A stretch of 64,000 nucleotides of DNA from Vibrio fluminensis (GTDB lineage Bacteria > Pseudomonadota > Gammaproteobacteria > Enterobacterales > Vibrionaceae), in NCBI RefSeq assembly GCF_015278125.1, contig NZ_JADILO010000001.1, forward strand, positions 539,147-603,146. Direction: 5' to 3'. Both the position numbers and the translations under genes were made by a program. Positions 1 through 9,025 of this stretch are shown here, in pieces (position 1 is the first letter of the stretch; every line of letters begins with the position of its first letter). The notes under the pieces were generated by a model. That model was not told where the DNA came from. It saw only the letters and a list, made by a program, of their open reading frames with translations, and ran no database searches.

Positions 1-2
1 TT

Positions 3-461
3 TTAAAAGAGAAGACAAAAAGCCACTACGCAGAGCTAGATAAAGAAAACCTTGCTAGAAAAATTGAGGAAACGCGAAAAAGAGCCGCTGTAGCAAAAGC
101 TGAAGCAGTTTCGATTGAATCTAGCGCTCAAAAAGCAAGCAATGATGGAGCCTGGAACAGTAGAGTCGATAGAGCATTACGATGGCTGAGAGTCGCCTTT
201 TTAACACTCTTATTGCTTGTATTACTCTTTGCCTCAGCTCTTGGTTTGTACTACCTATATCGAATGGTAACGGAAGAGCCTATTATCAAAACAGTCACTG
301 AAACTGTAACAGAAACTGTAGAAAAAGAAGTTATTCCAGAAGAGTGTACGCAGGTAAGACGCAACGGAAAAATCTATGTCAGTTGCGATGGTGTCACAGT
401 AAAAGGAGCCTCAACGATAGCCGAAAGTGGAGTCGATGAAATTCCCGAACTAATCGAATAG
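3..461 (+). CDS. C-terminal part of an unrecognised membrane protein (5' end outside window)
   Basis: The reading frame is open from the first bases of the window, so this is the last ~152 residues of a longer gene. Visible order: a charged Ala/Lys/Glu-rich helix (coiled-coil-like, roughly the first 50 residues), a Trp/Arg-flanked stretch, one strong transmembrane helix (LLLLVLLFASALGLYYLY), then a short soluble tail with a Thr-Val-Glu-Thr repeat (TVTETVTETVEKEV) and two cysteines. The layout suggests a bitopic inner-membrane protein with a long cytoplasmic coiled coil and a periplasmic tail. I do not recognise the family. A terminator follows directly, so it ends its own transcription unit and is probably not part of the PT operon downstream. 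A TTG at 213 could be mistaken for a start, but the frame clearly continues upstream of it. Confidence 0.6.
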   Translation, partial: LKEKTKSHYAELDKENLARKIEETRKRAAVAKAEAVSIESSAQKASNDGAWNSRVDRALRWLRVAFLTLLLLVLLFASALGLYYLYRMVTEEPIIKTVTETVTETVEKEVIPEECTQVRRNGKIYVSCDGVTVKGASTIAESGVDEIPELIE

Positions 462-466
462 ATATA

Positions 467-497
467 AGGAGTTCTCTGTTTATGGGAACTCCTTTTT
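467..497 (+). terminator. Rho-independent terminator after the truncated left-edge gene
   Basis: An 8-bp stem (AAGGAGTT and its complement, 467-474 with 486-493) is followed by a T-rich run (TTTTTATT). It lies six bases after the stop codon at 461. Confidence 0.75.
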
Positions 498-532
498 ATT
501 TAGTTCAACAAATCAAATAGAGGAGTTCGGAG

Positions 533-1438
533 CTAACTTTTATTCATACAAATCACTTTTACCCCGACATAGATCCCCAGAACAATACTTGCCACTGCGG
601 TGAAACCATGTGGCGATAATGCGGGCATTGAAACTAAAAGTTGAGTATCGTTTCCACCTTGAGCCATCACAGCCCCCACTCCCATTAAAATACCAGCCAA
701 TAAGTGCTTAACCATTAGAACAGCTGTCGGCATTTTTAATTTAAAAGAGCCTGTCACCCTCGCCGCGACAAACATTCCCAGCAAAAGCATCGCAATCAAA
801 ATAAACCGTTCACTCGTTGGCCAATGACTATTGTCCTCATACCAAATAGACCAACTCATCGCCTTGAGTAACCCGCTCGGAGTCCAATGCTGCTCATAAA
901 CAAAAACTACACCACCTAACACGCCAATACCCAACATTGTTAACCACAATTTTTTTGCATCTGCCGACATAAATAAAACCGAAATCAATACAATTAAGGA
1001 AACAATGATAAGGGCGGCATAATGCTGGTTTAGATGAATGTTAAAAGCAGCGAATTCTACTGTGGGAATAACAGGAACAAATAAAACCCAAGAGACAACC
1101 CAGCCCAATATGGTTGCAACCATCATGAGCTCCCCTCTTGCTAATCGACTCACTGTAGATACGCCACAGCCACTGTTGGCAGCAGCCCCCAGACCAAATA
1201 GCAAACCACCCAAAAAGGAGTAAACATTGGGATAAAAAGCCTGAGTTGCACCACCCTCTCCAAGCAACACTGACAACCCCATAGTTAACCATGCAAGCGA
1301 GCCACTAAACACAATCGCCAATATAAACATTGGCGAGCCAGAGATTAGCTCCTTAACGCCCCTCACCATACATAATCCGCTGGTTTGCGCGAGGTAGCCA
1401 AGTATAAAAATAGAGACTAGTGACAAAGCGAAAAGCAT
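533..1438 (-). CDS. YeeE/YedE-family sulfur (thiosulfate-type) transporter
   Basis: 301-aa polytopic inner-membrane protein with about nine predicted helices. It has the signature of the YeeE/YedE (Sulf_transp) family, whose characterised members import thiosulfate. Seen directly: an N-terminal SGLCMVRG motif with Cys23, and GGLLFGLGAAANSGCGVS with Cys91. These correspond to the conserved cysteines that relay the sulfur compound through the membrane. The second half repeat keeps the Gly pattern (GILMGVGAVMAQGGND) but has Gly-Gly-Asn instead of a third cysteine. The ATG start has AGAGGT a few bases upstream. It is divergent from the PT-associated genes, with only 81 bp between start codons, so shared control is plausible. 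Supplying sulfur to the PT pathway is my inference, since the sulfur used by DndC normally comes from cysteine through a desulfurase. Confidence 0.8.
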   Translation of the reverse strand: MLFALSLVSIFILGYLAQTSGLCMVRGVKELISGSPMFILAIVFSGSLAWLTMGLSVLLGEGGATQAFYPNVYSFLGGLLFGLGAAANSGCGVSTVSRLARGELMMVATILGWVVSWVLFVPVIPTVEFAAFNIHLNQHYAALIIVSLIVLISVLFMSADAKKLWLTMLGIGVLGGVVFVYEQHWTPSGLLKAMSWSIWYEDNSHWPTSERFILIAMLLLGMFVAARVTGSFKLKMPTAVLMVKHLLAGILMGVGAVMAQGGNDTQLLVSMPALSPHGFTAVASIVLGIYVGVKVICMNKS

Positions 1439-1519
1439 AAAGACCTCTCTTACAAACCTAACCGTTTTTGGTGTGTCTCTTTAATATAGTAAAATGCAGA
1501 TAGCATCTAAGGAGATCAG

Positions 1520-2047
1520 ATGATAAATCGAGTCATAGAATGGCACTGCTCTAAACACCCTAGCTACCATCTGAGTAATCAGCCAAATAACGAGTCAGAG
1601 GGTATGTTAAATCAATTGGTTCAAGAGATATTGTTACCGCTTGAAAGCAAGTTTGGAGAAATAGACATTACTTACGGATTTACTAGTCATCCATTACTAC
1701 GCTATATCCTTCAGAATAGCCCCGGAGATATGGCACCAGATATCGACCAACACGCAGCAATGGAGTTAAACAGTCGAGGGAATCGCATCTGTAAGCGGGA
1801 CGGTGCTTCATGTGATTTCTATATTAGAGGCTACGAAAACAAAATGGATGAAGTGACAAAGTTTATCTGTACCAACCTTCAATTCGATAGGCTCTATTTT
1901 TATGGCAAGGATAGACCAATACATATCAGTGTCGGCCCTGAAAGTACGCGTTTTGCGCTAATTCGCAAAAAACGCAGTGATGGCGTTCGCGTTAATTCAA
2001 AAAGTGCAAAAGGTAGTGCCACTCGTACCCTATTCGATGATTTATAA
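1520..2047 (+). CDS. Small protein with hedgehog/M15 peptidase-like motifs, PT-locus associated
   Basis: 175 aa, ATG start with AAGGAG five bases upstream. The middle of the protein contains GFTSHPLL, then DQHAAMELN and a downstream SCDFYI. This spacing (Ser/Arg-type motif, His, then Asp) resembles the metal-binding His...Asp of hedgehog-fold M15 D-Ala-D-Ala carboxypeptidases. However, there is no signal peptide, so a periplasmic cell-wall role is unlikely. The C-terminus is basic (RKKRSDGVRVNSK) and could contact nucleic acid. It begins a plus-strand series followed 28 bp later by the Dnd-associated methyltransferase, so the two are probably cotranscribed. No function is assigned; it should be read as a conserved accessory protein of the PT system. 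Confidence 0.65.
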   Translation: MINRVIEWHCSKHPSYHLSNQPNNESEGMLNQLVQEILLPLESKFGEIDITYGFTSHPLLRYILQNSPGDMAPDIDQHAAMELNSRGNRICKRDGASCDFYIRGYENKMDEVTKFICTNLQFDRLYFYGKDRPIHISVGPESTRFALIRKKRSDGVRVNSKSAKGSATRTLFDDL

Positions 2048-2075
2048 TTCTGTAAAACACTACTAGGAATCGGGA

Positions 2076-4103
2076 ATGAATGACGAGCTATTTGCACAGT
2101 TAGTTGCAAACATTAAAGTGGGTAAACAGTTACCGGATGCGATTTATCTTCACAGAGATGCATTTGACGCTCTACCCGCCACTCTCTCGCAGTTTATTCC
2201 CGCAGTCGCAAAAGCAGTAAGCCTTGAAGACGATAACTGGAATCTCGTTAAGCTTTTCAAAAAAGAGTTCCGCTTATCACTACTGCACTATCCTGATTTC
2301 TATACCGACTCCTACCCCGCTCTTAAACAAAGTTTAAACGTCGACCTATCAAAACTGAGCCATAAAATCACGAGCTATGAAGACTCAGACAATCCACCTA
2401 TCCTCCATCGCAAAGAGACCATGGTGTTGCCTGATAGTGAATATTACCAACACTTTACCTCGCTAACCGAGGAAGGTGAAAATGCTGGTCTGTATGAAAA
2501 CAGTCGACTGATTGGATTCAAACGCTCATGGGAAAATGTAATCACACGTCATGGCTATGAGCTCGTTGATGGTCGGTTATTTCGTAGTTCAGCCGTTATT
2601 CAACCTGAAGAGTCCGGAATAGATAGATACAAAACAGCGATTGTTAGGCATGAACTTTCAGCCCCGATGAAGTCACTCGTTAAGCATGGCTACTTAGAAG
2701 GCACCTACTCCATCTTTGACTATGGTTGTGGTAGAGGTGATGACTTAAGAGAGCTGGAAGCACACGGACTGGATGTACTAGGTTGGGACCCTAATTTCCA
2801 ACCCGACAACGACAAAATCAACTCTGATATTGTTAACTTAGGTTTTGTGTTGAATGTCATCGAAGACCAAGACGAACGACTAGAAGCGTTACTTGGTGCG
2901 TGGGAGCTTGCCGAAAAGTTTTTAGTGGTTTCAGTGATGTTGGCAAACGAGAACTACATTGCTCAGTTCAAATCATATAAAGATGGGGTGATCACCTCAC
3001 GGAACACATTTCAAAAATACTATGCACAATCTGAGATAAAAGCCTATATCGAGCGAAGCCTGCAAGAAGATGCCATTACCGTCGCACCTGGTATTTTCTA
3101 TATATTCAAAGACAAACTGGAAGAGCAGCAATACTTACAAAGTAAATATAAGCGCCACCACAAATGGCAACAACTCACCTCTCCAGAACCAGTTGAAGCA
3201 AAAGACAAAGCCAAGCTGCTTATCACACAAAACCAAGAATTATTTAACGCCTTCTGGAACACTTGTTTAGAGCTAGGTCGAGTGCCCGCAAATGATGAAT
3301 TTGAGCAATCAGAACAGGTTCGCGAATTGCTAGGCTCTCATAAGAAGATATTTACTCTGCTCAAAGAGATGTACGATACCAAAGAGTTTGAGCAAGCAGA
3401 GAAAAGCCGCAAAGAAGATTTGTTGCTTTACTTCGCGATGGGTTTGTTTGAGAAAAGAAAACCTTACACTCAGCAGCCTGAATCTCTTAAACGTGACATC
3501 AAAGCTCTATTTGAAGACTATAAAACCGCGCTCAACCTAGCCGCAGAACTACTGTTTGCGATAGCCGATACTGAGCTAATTAACTCTCAATGCGAAAAAG
3601 CACATACAAAACTGACTGCGAGCCTGTTAAACAAAGACCATTCACTGATTTTCCATCGAGACTTTATCGATGAGTTACCCCTGCTTCTTCGCGTTTACGT
3701 AGGCGCAGGTTTGCAAATGTATGGAGAGTTAAACGAAGAAATTGACCTGATTAAAATCCACATCACTTCAGGTAAGCTCACTCTCACAGCCTATGATGAC
3801 TTTGAAAAATCAGTTCCATTCTTAGTTGAACGCATCAAAATTAAGATGGCAGAACAAGACATCGACTTTTTTGATTATGTAGATGAGAACAAGCGCCCGC
3901 CTTTGTTGAACAAACATCTTTACATGCAACACGAACACGAGAGCTACAAAAAGCAGCTGAGCTTTGATAAGCGATTAGGAAAGTTGATGGAGTTTGAACC
4001 AGCTGAAGAAACTCAGATGGTTCGCGCAGAATTTGAAATTTTTTTGACTAAATCACTTAAGAAAATCAGCGGGTTTAGCCTCGTTTCATTATCATGCGAC
4101 TAA
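2076..4103 (+). CDS. DNA phosphorothioation-associated putative methyltransferase
   Basis: 675 aa. It matches the protein family that accompanies dnd operons and is annotated as a DNA-phosphorothioation-associated putative methyltransferase. The central part carries a class I SAM-binding motif, FDYGCGRGDD at residues 214-223, followed by a motif II acidic residue (VLGWDPN). The N-terminal ~200 residues and the long helical C-terminal half are family specific. No DNA-methylase catalytic motif such as DPPY or NPPY is evident, so the substrate is unknown. It lies 28 bp after the M15-like gene and about 200 bp before dndB, with a promoter-like region between, so it is likely to be expressed separately from dndBCDE. 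The family name is a confident match; the activity is unproven. Confidence 0.85.
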   Translation: MNDELFAQLVANIKVGKQLPDAIYLHRDAFDALPATLSQFIPAVAKAVSLEDDNWNLVKLFKKEFRLSLLHYPDFYTDSYPALKQSLNVDLSKLSHKITSYEDSDNPPILHRKETMVLPDSEYYQHFTSLTEEGENAGLYENSRLIGFKRSWENVITRHGYELVDGRLFRSSAVIQPEESGIDRYKTAIVRHELSAPMKSLVKHGYLEGTYSIFDYGCGRGDDLRELEAHGLDVLGWDPNFQPDNDKINSDIVNLGFVLNVIEDQDERLEALLGAWELAEKFLVVSVMLANENYIAQFKSYKDGVITSRNTFQKYYAQSEIKAYIERSLQEDAITVAPGIFYIFKDKLEEQQYLQSKYKRHHKWQQLTSPEPVEAKDKAKLLITQNQELFNAFWNTCLELGRVPANDEFEQSEQVRELLGSHKKIFTLLKEMYDTKEFEQAEKSRKEDLLLYFAMGLFEKRKPYTQQPESLKRDIKALFEDYKTALNLAAELLFAIADTELINSQCEKAHTKLTASLLNKDHSLIFHRDFIDELPLLLRVYVGAGLQMYGELNEEIDLIKIHITSGKLTLTAYDDFEKSVPFLVERIKIKMAEQDIDFFDYVDENKRPPLLNKHLYMQHEHESYKKQLSFDKRLGKLMEFEPAEETQMVRAEFEIFLTKSLKKISGFSLVSLSCD

Positions 4104-4233
4104 GCGTTAATAAATGACTTCCTTAATGATAGAAATCCTCAGCCAATACCTGTAAAATGTCCCACCTATTTTGGCATACCTATGTAATTTTTCGCATATA
4201 TAATACTAAAACATAACAAACTAAAAAGCTGGT

Positions 4234-4273
4234 TTGTCAAAATATGACGTAAGAGCTATGGTTTATGTCATAG
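4234..4273 (+). promoter_or_regulatory. Putative dndB promoter with overlapping inverted-repeat operator
   Basis: The 196-bp gap before dndB holds a candidate -35 TTGTCA (4234-4239) and -10 TATGGT (4257-4262) with 17-bp spacing. An inverted repeat, TATGAC (4243-4248) and GTCATA (4267-4272), straddles the -10, and a nested CTATG/CATAG pair lies at 4256-4260/4269-4273. In other dnd systems DndB represses its own promoter at a palindrome, so this is a reasonable operator candidate. A second possible -10, TATAAT, is at 4199-4204 but lacks a well-spaced -35. Confidence 0.35.
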
Positions 4274-4299
4274 AGAAATAACATAACTTAGAGCTGACT

Positions 4300-5379
4300 A
4301 TGCAAAATCAAGATTCAGGCTATTGCTACTCTTTTCCGGCTGTCAGAGGTATTCAAGCTGGGCGACCATTTTACATTGCGACGTGTCCTCTTAGAATTAT
4401 CCCGAAAATTTTTAGTTATAACGAAGATGATGTTCCTCCTGAGCTAAGAGCACAGCGAACCTTGAACAAAACTCGTATTCCTGAAATGGTTAAATATCTT
4501 CTTGATAACCCAAAAGATTATGTTTTTTCCGCATTGACAGTATCTGTGGGTGTTGATATTTCCTTCGATGATCATGATGGTGCGCCGAATCTAGGAACTC
4601 TAAAAGTTCCTATGGATGCACAAATCTTGATTAATGACGGACAACATCGTCGTAAGGCAATTGAAGAAGCTCTGCGAGAAAACCCAGACCTAGGTCAAGA
4701 CAACATTCCCGTATTGTTTTTTATTGATGAAGGGTTGAGTCGTAGCCAACAGATGTTTGCCGATTTAAACAAGTATGCGGTTAAACCTAGCCCATCTTTA
4801 GGTACGCTATACGACCACAGAGATGAAAGCTCTGAACTTGCTCGTGAATTAGCAACTAAGGTGCAACCGTTCGTCGGCTTGACTGAAATGGAGAAGTCCA
4901 ATATCAGCCCCAAGTCGAACAAACTTTTTACTCTGAGTAGTATCAAGCAATCAACTCGCGCTCTCTTGAGCAAAGGTCCTAAAGATGGCTTCAGTAAAGA
5001 AGAGAAGCAACTCGCCGCTGAGTTCTGGCAAGAAGTAACTTGTCATATAAAAGATTGGCAAATGGTGATCGATAAACAAGTCTCACCAGCACAACTTCGC
5101 CAAGAGTACATTCACGCACATGGCGTTGGGCTACATGCTATTGGCGTATTAGGTAAACACCTACTGTGCCAAGAGCCAAAACAATGGAAAGAAAAACTTC
5201 AGAAGTTAACCAAAGTTAACTGGTTAAAAACCAATCCGGAATGGATCAGACGAAGCATGAACCACGGCAAGCTAAGTAAGTCTACACAGAACATTCAACT
5301 TACTGCCAATGCACTAAAAATTGAACTTGGGTTACCACTAACCCCAGAAGAAAAAGCTCTAGAGAAGCAGTTATCATGA
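4300..5379 (+). CDS. dndB: DndB, DGQHR-domain regulator of phosphorothioation
   Basis: 359 aa, the usual length of DndB. It carries the diagnostic DGQHR motif at residues 113-117 (ILINDGQHRRKAIEEAL), within the ParB/DUF262-like fold typical of the family. DndB is not required for the sulfur insertion itself. In characterised systems it acts as a repressor of the dnd operon and influences how many sites are modified. It is the first gene of the dndBCDE unit and overlaps dndC by four bases (ATGA at 5376-5379), indicating translational coupling. Its own start is ATG 4300 with only a weak ribosome site, which fits a regulatory protein made in small amounts. Confidence 0.95.
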   Translation: MQNQDSGYCYSFPAVRGIQAGRPFYIATCPLRIIPKIFSYNEDDVPPELRAQRTLNKTRIPEMVKYLLDNPKDYVFSALTVSVGVDISFDDHDGAPNLGTLKVPMDAQILINDGQHRRKAIEEALRENPDLGQDNIPVLFFIDEGLSRSQQMFADLNKYAVKPSPSLGTLYDHRDESSELARELATKVQPFVGLTEMEKSNISPKSNKLFTLSSIKQSTRALLSKGPKDGFSKEEKQLAAEFWQEVTCHIKDWQMVIDKQVSPAQLRQEYIHAHGVGLHAIGVLGKHLLCQEPKQWKEKLQKLTKVNWLKTNPEWIRRSMNHGKLSKSTQNIQLTANALKIELGLPLTPEEKALEKQLS

Positions 5380-7007
5380 TACACGAGCTAAAACTGGCAG
5401 AAGACCTAGCCGAATACGAAGACTTTATCAATGCTGAAGACTTCGCAAATAACAAACTAAGCCACTACATTGCAGACGTGCAGCGTGTCTACTGTGCCGA
5501 CAAACGCCCATGGGTAATTGGCTACAGCGGTGGTAAAGACTCATCTGCTGTCATGTCGCTAGTTTACTTGGCACTACTTGGCTTAGAACCAAAAGACCGC
5601 CAAAAACCCGTCTTTGTTGTATCTTCAGACACTCTTGTTGAAACGCCTGTAGTCGTAAACCACATCAAAGACTCGTTAGCCGCTATTGAGAAAGGCGCGA
5701 AACGCGATAACCTACCGATCACTTGCCATAAAGTCGTCCCTAAAGACAATCAGACGTTTTGGGCAAACTTGCTCGGTAAAGGCTACCCGGCACCAACACG
5801 CTCTTTCCGGTGGTGTACTGAGCGAATGAAAATTGATCCTGTCAGCGATTTTATCAAGTCAAAAGTCTCACAGTTTGATGAAGTGATTGTTGTACTTGGC
5901 TCTCGTAGCCAAGAGAGTGCATCACGTGCGCAGGTCATTGCGAAACACAAAATTGACGGCTCGCGATTAGCCCGCCACACAACACTTGCAAATGCGTTTA
6001 TTTTTACCCCTATCGATACATGGGGTGTAGACGATGTTTGGAAACTACTGCGTCTTTGCCACCTAGAAACTAAGCAAACCCCGTACGGACCTAAAAACAT
6101 TTGGATCGATGAGTATGATCTTGAATGGGAAAATCCGTGGGGCGGCAAAAACCTTGTGCTGTGGAATCTCTACAAAGACTCTTCTGGTCAAGGCGAATGC
6201 CCAATGGTCATCGATGAAACAACACCATCTTGTGGTAACTCTCGCTTTGGTTGCTGGACCTGTACTGTCGTAACGAAAGACCGTGCAATGGAAAGTCTTA
6301 TCCAAAATGGTGAGCAATGGATGGCTCCTCTTCTTGAGTTCCGTAATAAGCTGTCAATGACAACCGATCCTGCGAACAAAGAAGAGTACCGAAACCATAA
6401 ACGTCGCACAGGTAAAGTTAGCTACCAATACGCAAAAGAAGGCGAAGACATCGCAACCGAACGTAAGCATGTTCCGGGACCTTACTGGCTGAAGTATCGC
6501 CGTCAATGGTTGCGCGAGTTGCTTGAACTGGATAAGAAGTTTAAAGCTGAGGGAAGAGAGATCGAGCTAATCACTGTTCCAGAGCTCCATGCTATTCGTC
6601 AAGAGTGGATCCACGATCCAAATGAGCCAGACTGGGACGACTCTCTACCTACTATTTTCAAAGAAGTTTATGGTTACGACCTTGATTGGGTTTATGACGA
6701 TAACGCAAGTTTTGGTAAAGATGACGCACAACTCATCCATGAGCTTTGTGACAACTTTGATATTGAACCAGAGATGATCATGAAGCTTATTGAGCTAGAA
6801 GTCTCGATGGAAGGTTTAAGCCGTCGTAGCGGTATTTCAAATAAAATCGCATCGCTATTAAAAAGAGATTGGGGAAGCTTAGAAGAAATCAAACAAAAGC
6901 ATGCTTCATTACAGAGTAAAGCCGAGTTTGACATCCACCAAAAAGAGATCGAGCGCTATAACGAACAACTTGCCGATCTAGATAAGCAGCTTCAAAAAGA
7001 GTTTTAA
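5376..7007 (+). CDS. dndC: DndC, PAPS-reductase-like enzyme of DNA phosphorothioation
   Basis: 543 aa. The N-terminal half is a PAPS-reductase/ATP-pyrophosphatase domain with the P-loop SGGKDSS at residues 51-57. It is thought to adenylate the DNA backbone phosphate before sulfur transfer. Four cysteines with spacing C-x10-C-x6-C-x2-C (Cys275, 286, 293, 296) match the [4Fe-4S] cluster of characterised DndC proteins. The C-terminal ~130 residues are helical and acidic, perhaps the contact to DndD/DndE. It overlaps dndB by four bases and is followed eight bases later by dndD. All key residues are present, so it looks functional. Confidence 0.96.
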   Translation: MIHELKLAEDLAEYEDFINAEDFANNKLSHYIADVQRVYCADKRPWVIGYSGGKDSSAVMSLVYLALLGLEPKDRQKPVFVVSSDTLVETPVVVNHIKDSLAAIEKGAKRDNLPITCHKVVPKDNQTFWANLLGKGYPAPTRSFRWCTERMKIDPVSDFIKSKVSQFDEVIVVLGSRSQESASRAQVIAKHKIDGSRLARHTTLANAFIFTPIDTWGVDDVWKLLRLCHLETKQTPYGPKNIWIDEYDLEWENPWGGKNLVLWNLYKDSSGQGECPMVIDETTPSCGNSRFGCWTCTVVTKDRAMESLIQNGEQWMAPLLEFRNKLSMTTDPANKEEYRNHKRRTGKVSYQYAKEGEDIATERKHVPGPYWLKYRRQWLRELLELDKKFKAEGREIELITVPELHAIRQEWIHDPNEPDWDDSLPTIFKEVYGYDLDWVYDDNASFGKDDAQLIHELCDNFDIEPEMIMKLIELEVSMEGLSRRSGISNKIASLLKRDWGSLEEIKQKHASLQSKAEFDIHQKEIERYNEQLADLDKQLQKEF

Positions 7008-7015
7008 ATACTGAA

Positions 7016-9025
7016 ATGTTAATTACAAAACTAACTCTCAACAACTTTCGAGTGTTCCGTGGCGTACATGAAATTGACTTGCGCCCTGCTCCTGCTCGTC
7101 TGAGTAAAAATGGCCCTATTGAAGGAACCGAACGACCAATTATTTTGTTTGGTGGCCTTAACGGTGCTGGTAAAACATCGATTCTGACAGCTGTTCGACT
7201 CGCTCTTTTTGGCCGTCAATCATTTAGCCAAGTGTTGTCAAATGGTGAGTACGTTGATGCCCTTTCCGAACTTATCCATAAAGGCGTCGGCCATGGCGGA
7301 GTTCAAGATAACGCATCGATTGAGCTTGAGTTTAAATACAGCCAAAACGGCGAAGAAAACACTTATAAAGTGATTCGCGGCTGGAAACGCGGTAAGAAAG
7401 ATAGCCTGTGTCTTGAGAAAGATGGCATCCAAATCCCAGAACTCAACTACGAGCAGTGTCAGGGTTTCCTCAACGAACTGATCCCAACAGGCATCGCTGA
7501 CCTGTTCTTCTTCGACGGTGAAAAAATCGCAGACCTTGCGGAAGATGAGTCAGGTACAGTGCTAAAGACCGCAGTCCGTCGACTATTGGGCTTAGATGTT
7601 ATCGCAAAGCTCAAGAGTGACTTAAATATATTCTTGAAAAAACAAGGTTCTAGCGCACTAAGCCAATCGCTAAAAGAGGAAATGGATTCTCTTGATAAGC
7701 AACGTATCAGCCACGAGCGCAATGCAGAGAAACTTCGTGGTGAAGCGGACATCGTTGACGCACAAATTGAGCTCGTATCACGTGATATCCTTAGTCTAGA
7801 GAATAAGCTATCTCAAAACGGCGGCGCTTGGGCTAAAACTCGAGAAGATGAGCAACAAAAAGTAGATAGCTTGCTTAAGGAGAAAGTAGAGCTTGAAAAG
7901 CAAATCCGCATGGAGATGGAGACAAGTCTTCCATTCGCACTAGCACCTAATGCAATGCAGCGCCTTCAAACTCAGATCAAGCAAGAACAACAGATTAAGA
8001 AGAAACAGAACTTTGGTAATGAACTGGACTCATTCTTAGAAACGCTACGTTCAAAGTACCCAAGTTTTGATACCGAGTTGGCTCAAAATGCCATTGCGGA
8101 TAGCTTCAAAGCACACGTAGGTGAATTTAATTCTGCCGAGCTGCTTTTAGATATATCTGACCGTCAAGCAAATACTATTGACTATCAACTATCGAACCTG
8201 TCTCAAGAGTCTTTTTCACGTTTCGATGAAGCACGAGTACGCTTGAAAAAAGTCGAAGAAGAGATAGACAACGCTTCAAACAATATTGCAAGAGCTCCTG
8301 AACAAGAGCAAGTGCAAGAGCTTTTTGCAGACGTACGCGCATTAGATAAGAAAAAAGAAAAGCTGATTATCGAGTATCATGCTTTGCTTGAGGAAGCGAA
8401 ACGCGAATTGCGCCAAGCACTAGAGACAGCTCGCCAGATTCAGAAACTACACGATAAAAATAAAGATCAATCCCATAAAGATCAGAGCATTAGCAATGCC
8501 CAAAACTCAATCTTATTGCTTGAGAAATTTGGTGAGCAGTTAACTAAAGCTCGCGTCAACCAGTTAGAAAACGAGTTCGTCCAATCTTACAAGAAGCTGG
8601 CTCGTAAAGAAGATTTGCAGCTATCTGCTTCAATTAACCCTGCGTCATTTGATGTTGAGTTAGTCGATGAACACGGTATTAAGATCAATCGCAAAGCAAT
8701 GTCTGCAGGTGAAAAACAGATCTACGCAATCTCGATTCTGGAAGCACTAGGTCATACATCGGGTCGTAAACTACCAATTATTATCGATACACCACTAGGT
8801 CGCTTAGACTCGCACCACCGTGACAAGCTGGTAGAAAATTACTTCCCTACCGCCAGCCACCAAGTTGTGATTCTATCTACTGATACAGAAATCGATAGAA
8901 ACTACACCAGCCTTATCCAAGACGATATTGCTCGCACTTACGAAATCTGTTTTGACGGTACAACTAAGTCTTCAACCTTGAAGGAAGGTTACTTCTGGAG
9001 AGAAACAACTAAGGAGGCTGTGTAA
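7016..9025 (+). CDS. dndD: DndD, SMC/Rad50-like ATPase of DNA phosphorothioation
   Basis: 669 aa with the head-coiled-coil-head layout of SMC-type ATPases. Walker A GLNGAGKT is at residues 47-54, the long central Lys/Glu/Gln-rich segment (about 210-520) is coiled coil, and the C-terminal head contains the signature MSAGEKQIYA followed by Walker B (KLPIIIDTPLGRLD). DndD provides ATP-driven DNA opening or nicking for sulfur insertion and works with DndC and DndE. The gene is tightly packed: the stop codon overlaps the start of dndE in TAATG. No truncation is seen. Confidence 0.96.
   Translation: MLITKLTLNNFRVFRGVHEIDLRPAPARLSKNGPIEGTERPIILFGGLNGAGKTSILTAVRLALFGRQSFSQVLSNGEYVDALSELIHKGVGHGGVQDNASIELEFKYSQNGEENTYKVIRGWKRGKKDSLCLEKDGIQIPELNYEQCQGFLNELIPTGIADLFFFDGEKIADLAEDESGTVLKTAVRRLLGLDVIAKLKSDLNIFLKKQGSSALSQSLKEEMDSLDKQRISHERNAEKLRGEADIVDAQIELVSRDILSLENKLSQNGGAWAKTREDEQQKVDSLLKEKVELEKQIRMEMETSLPFALAPNAMQRLQTQIKQEQQIKKKQNFGNELDSFLETLRSKYPSFDTELAQNAIADSFKAHVGEFNSAELLLDISDRQANTIDYQLSNLSQESFSRFDEARVRLKKVEEEIDNASNNIARAPEQEQVQELFADVRALDKKKEKLIIEYHALLEEAKRELRQALETARQIQKLHDKNKDQSHKDQSISNAQNSILLLEKFGEQLTKARVNQLENEFVQSYKKLARKEDLQLSASINPASFDVELVDEHGIKINRKAMSAGEKQIYAISILEALGHTSGRKLPIIIDTPLGRLDSHHRDKLVENYFPTASHQVVILSTDTEIDRNYTSLIQDDIARTYEICFDGTTKSSTLKEGYFWRETTKEAV

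Noticed and set aside
4104..4233. TATAAT at 4199-4204 as the main dndB promoter
   Set aside because: The only -35-like element (TTGGCA at 4171) is about 22 bases away, too far for a normal spacing.
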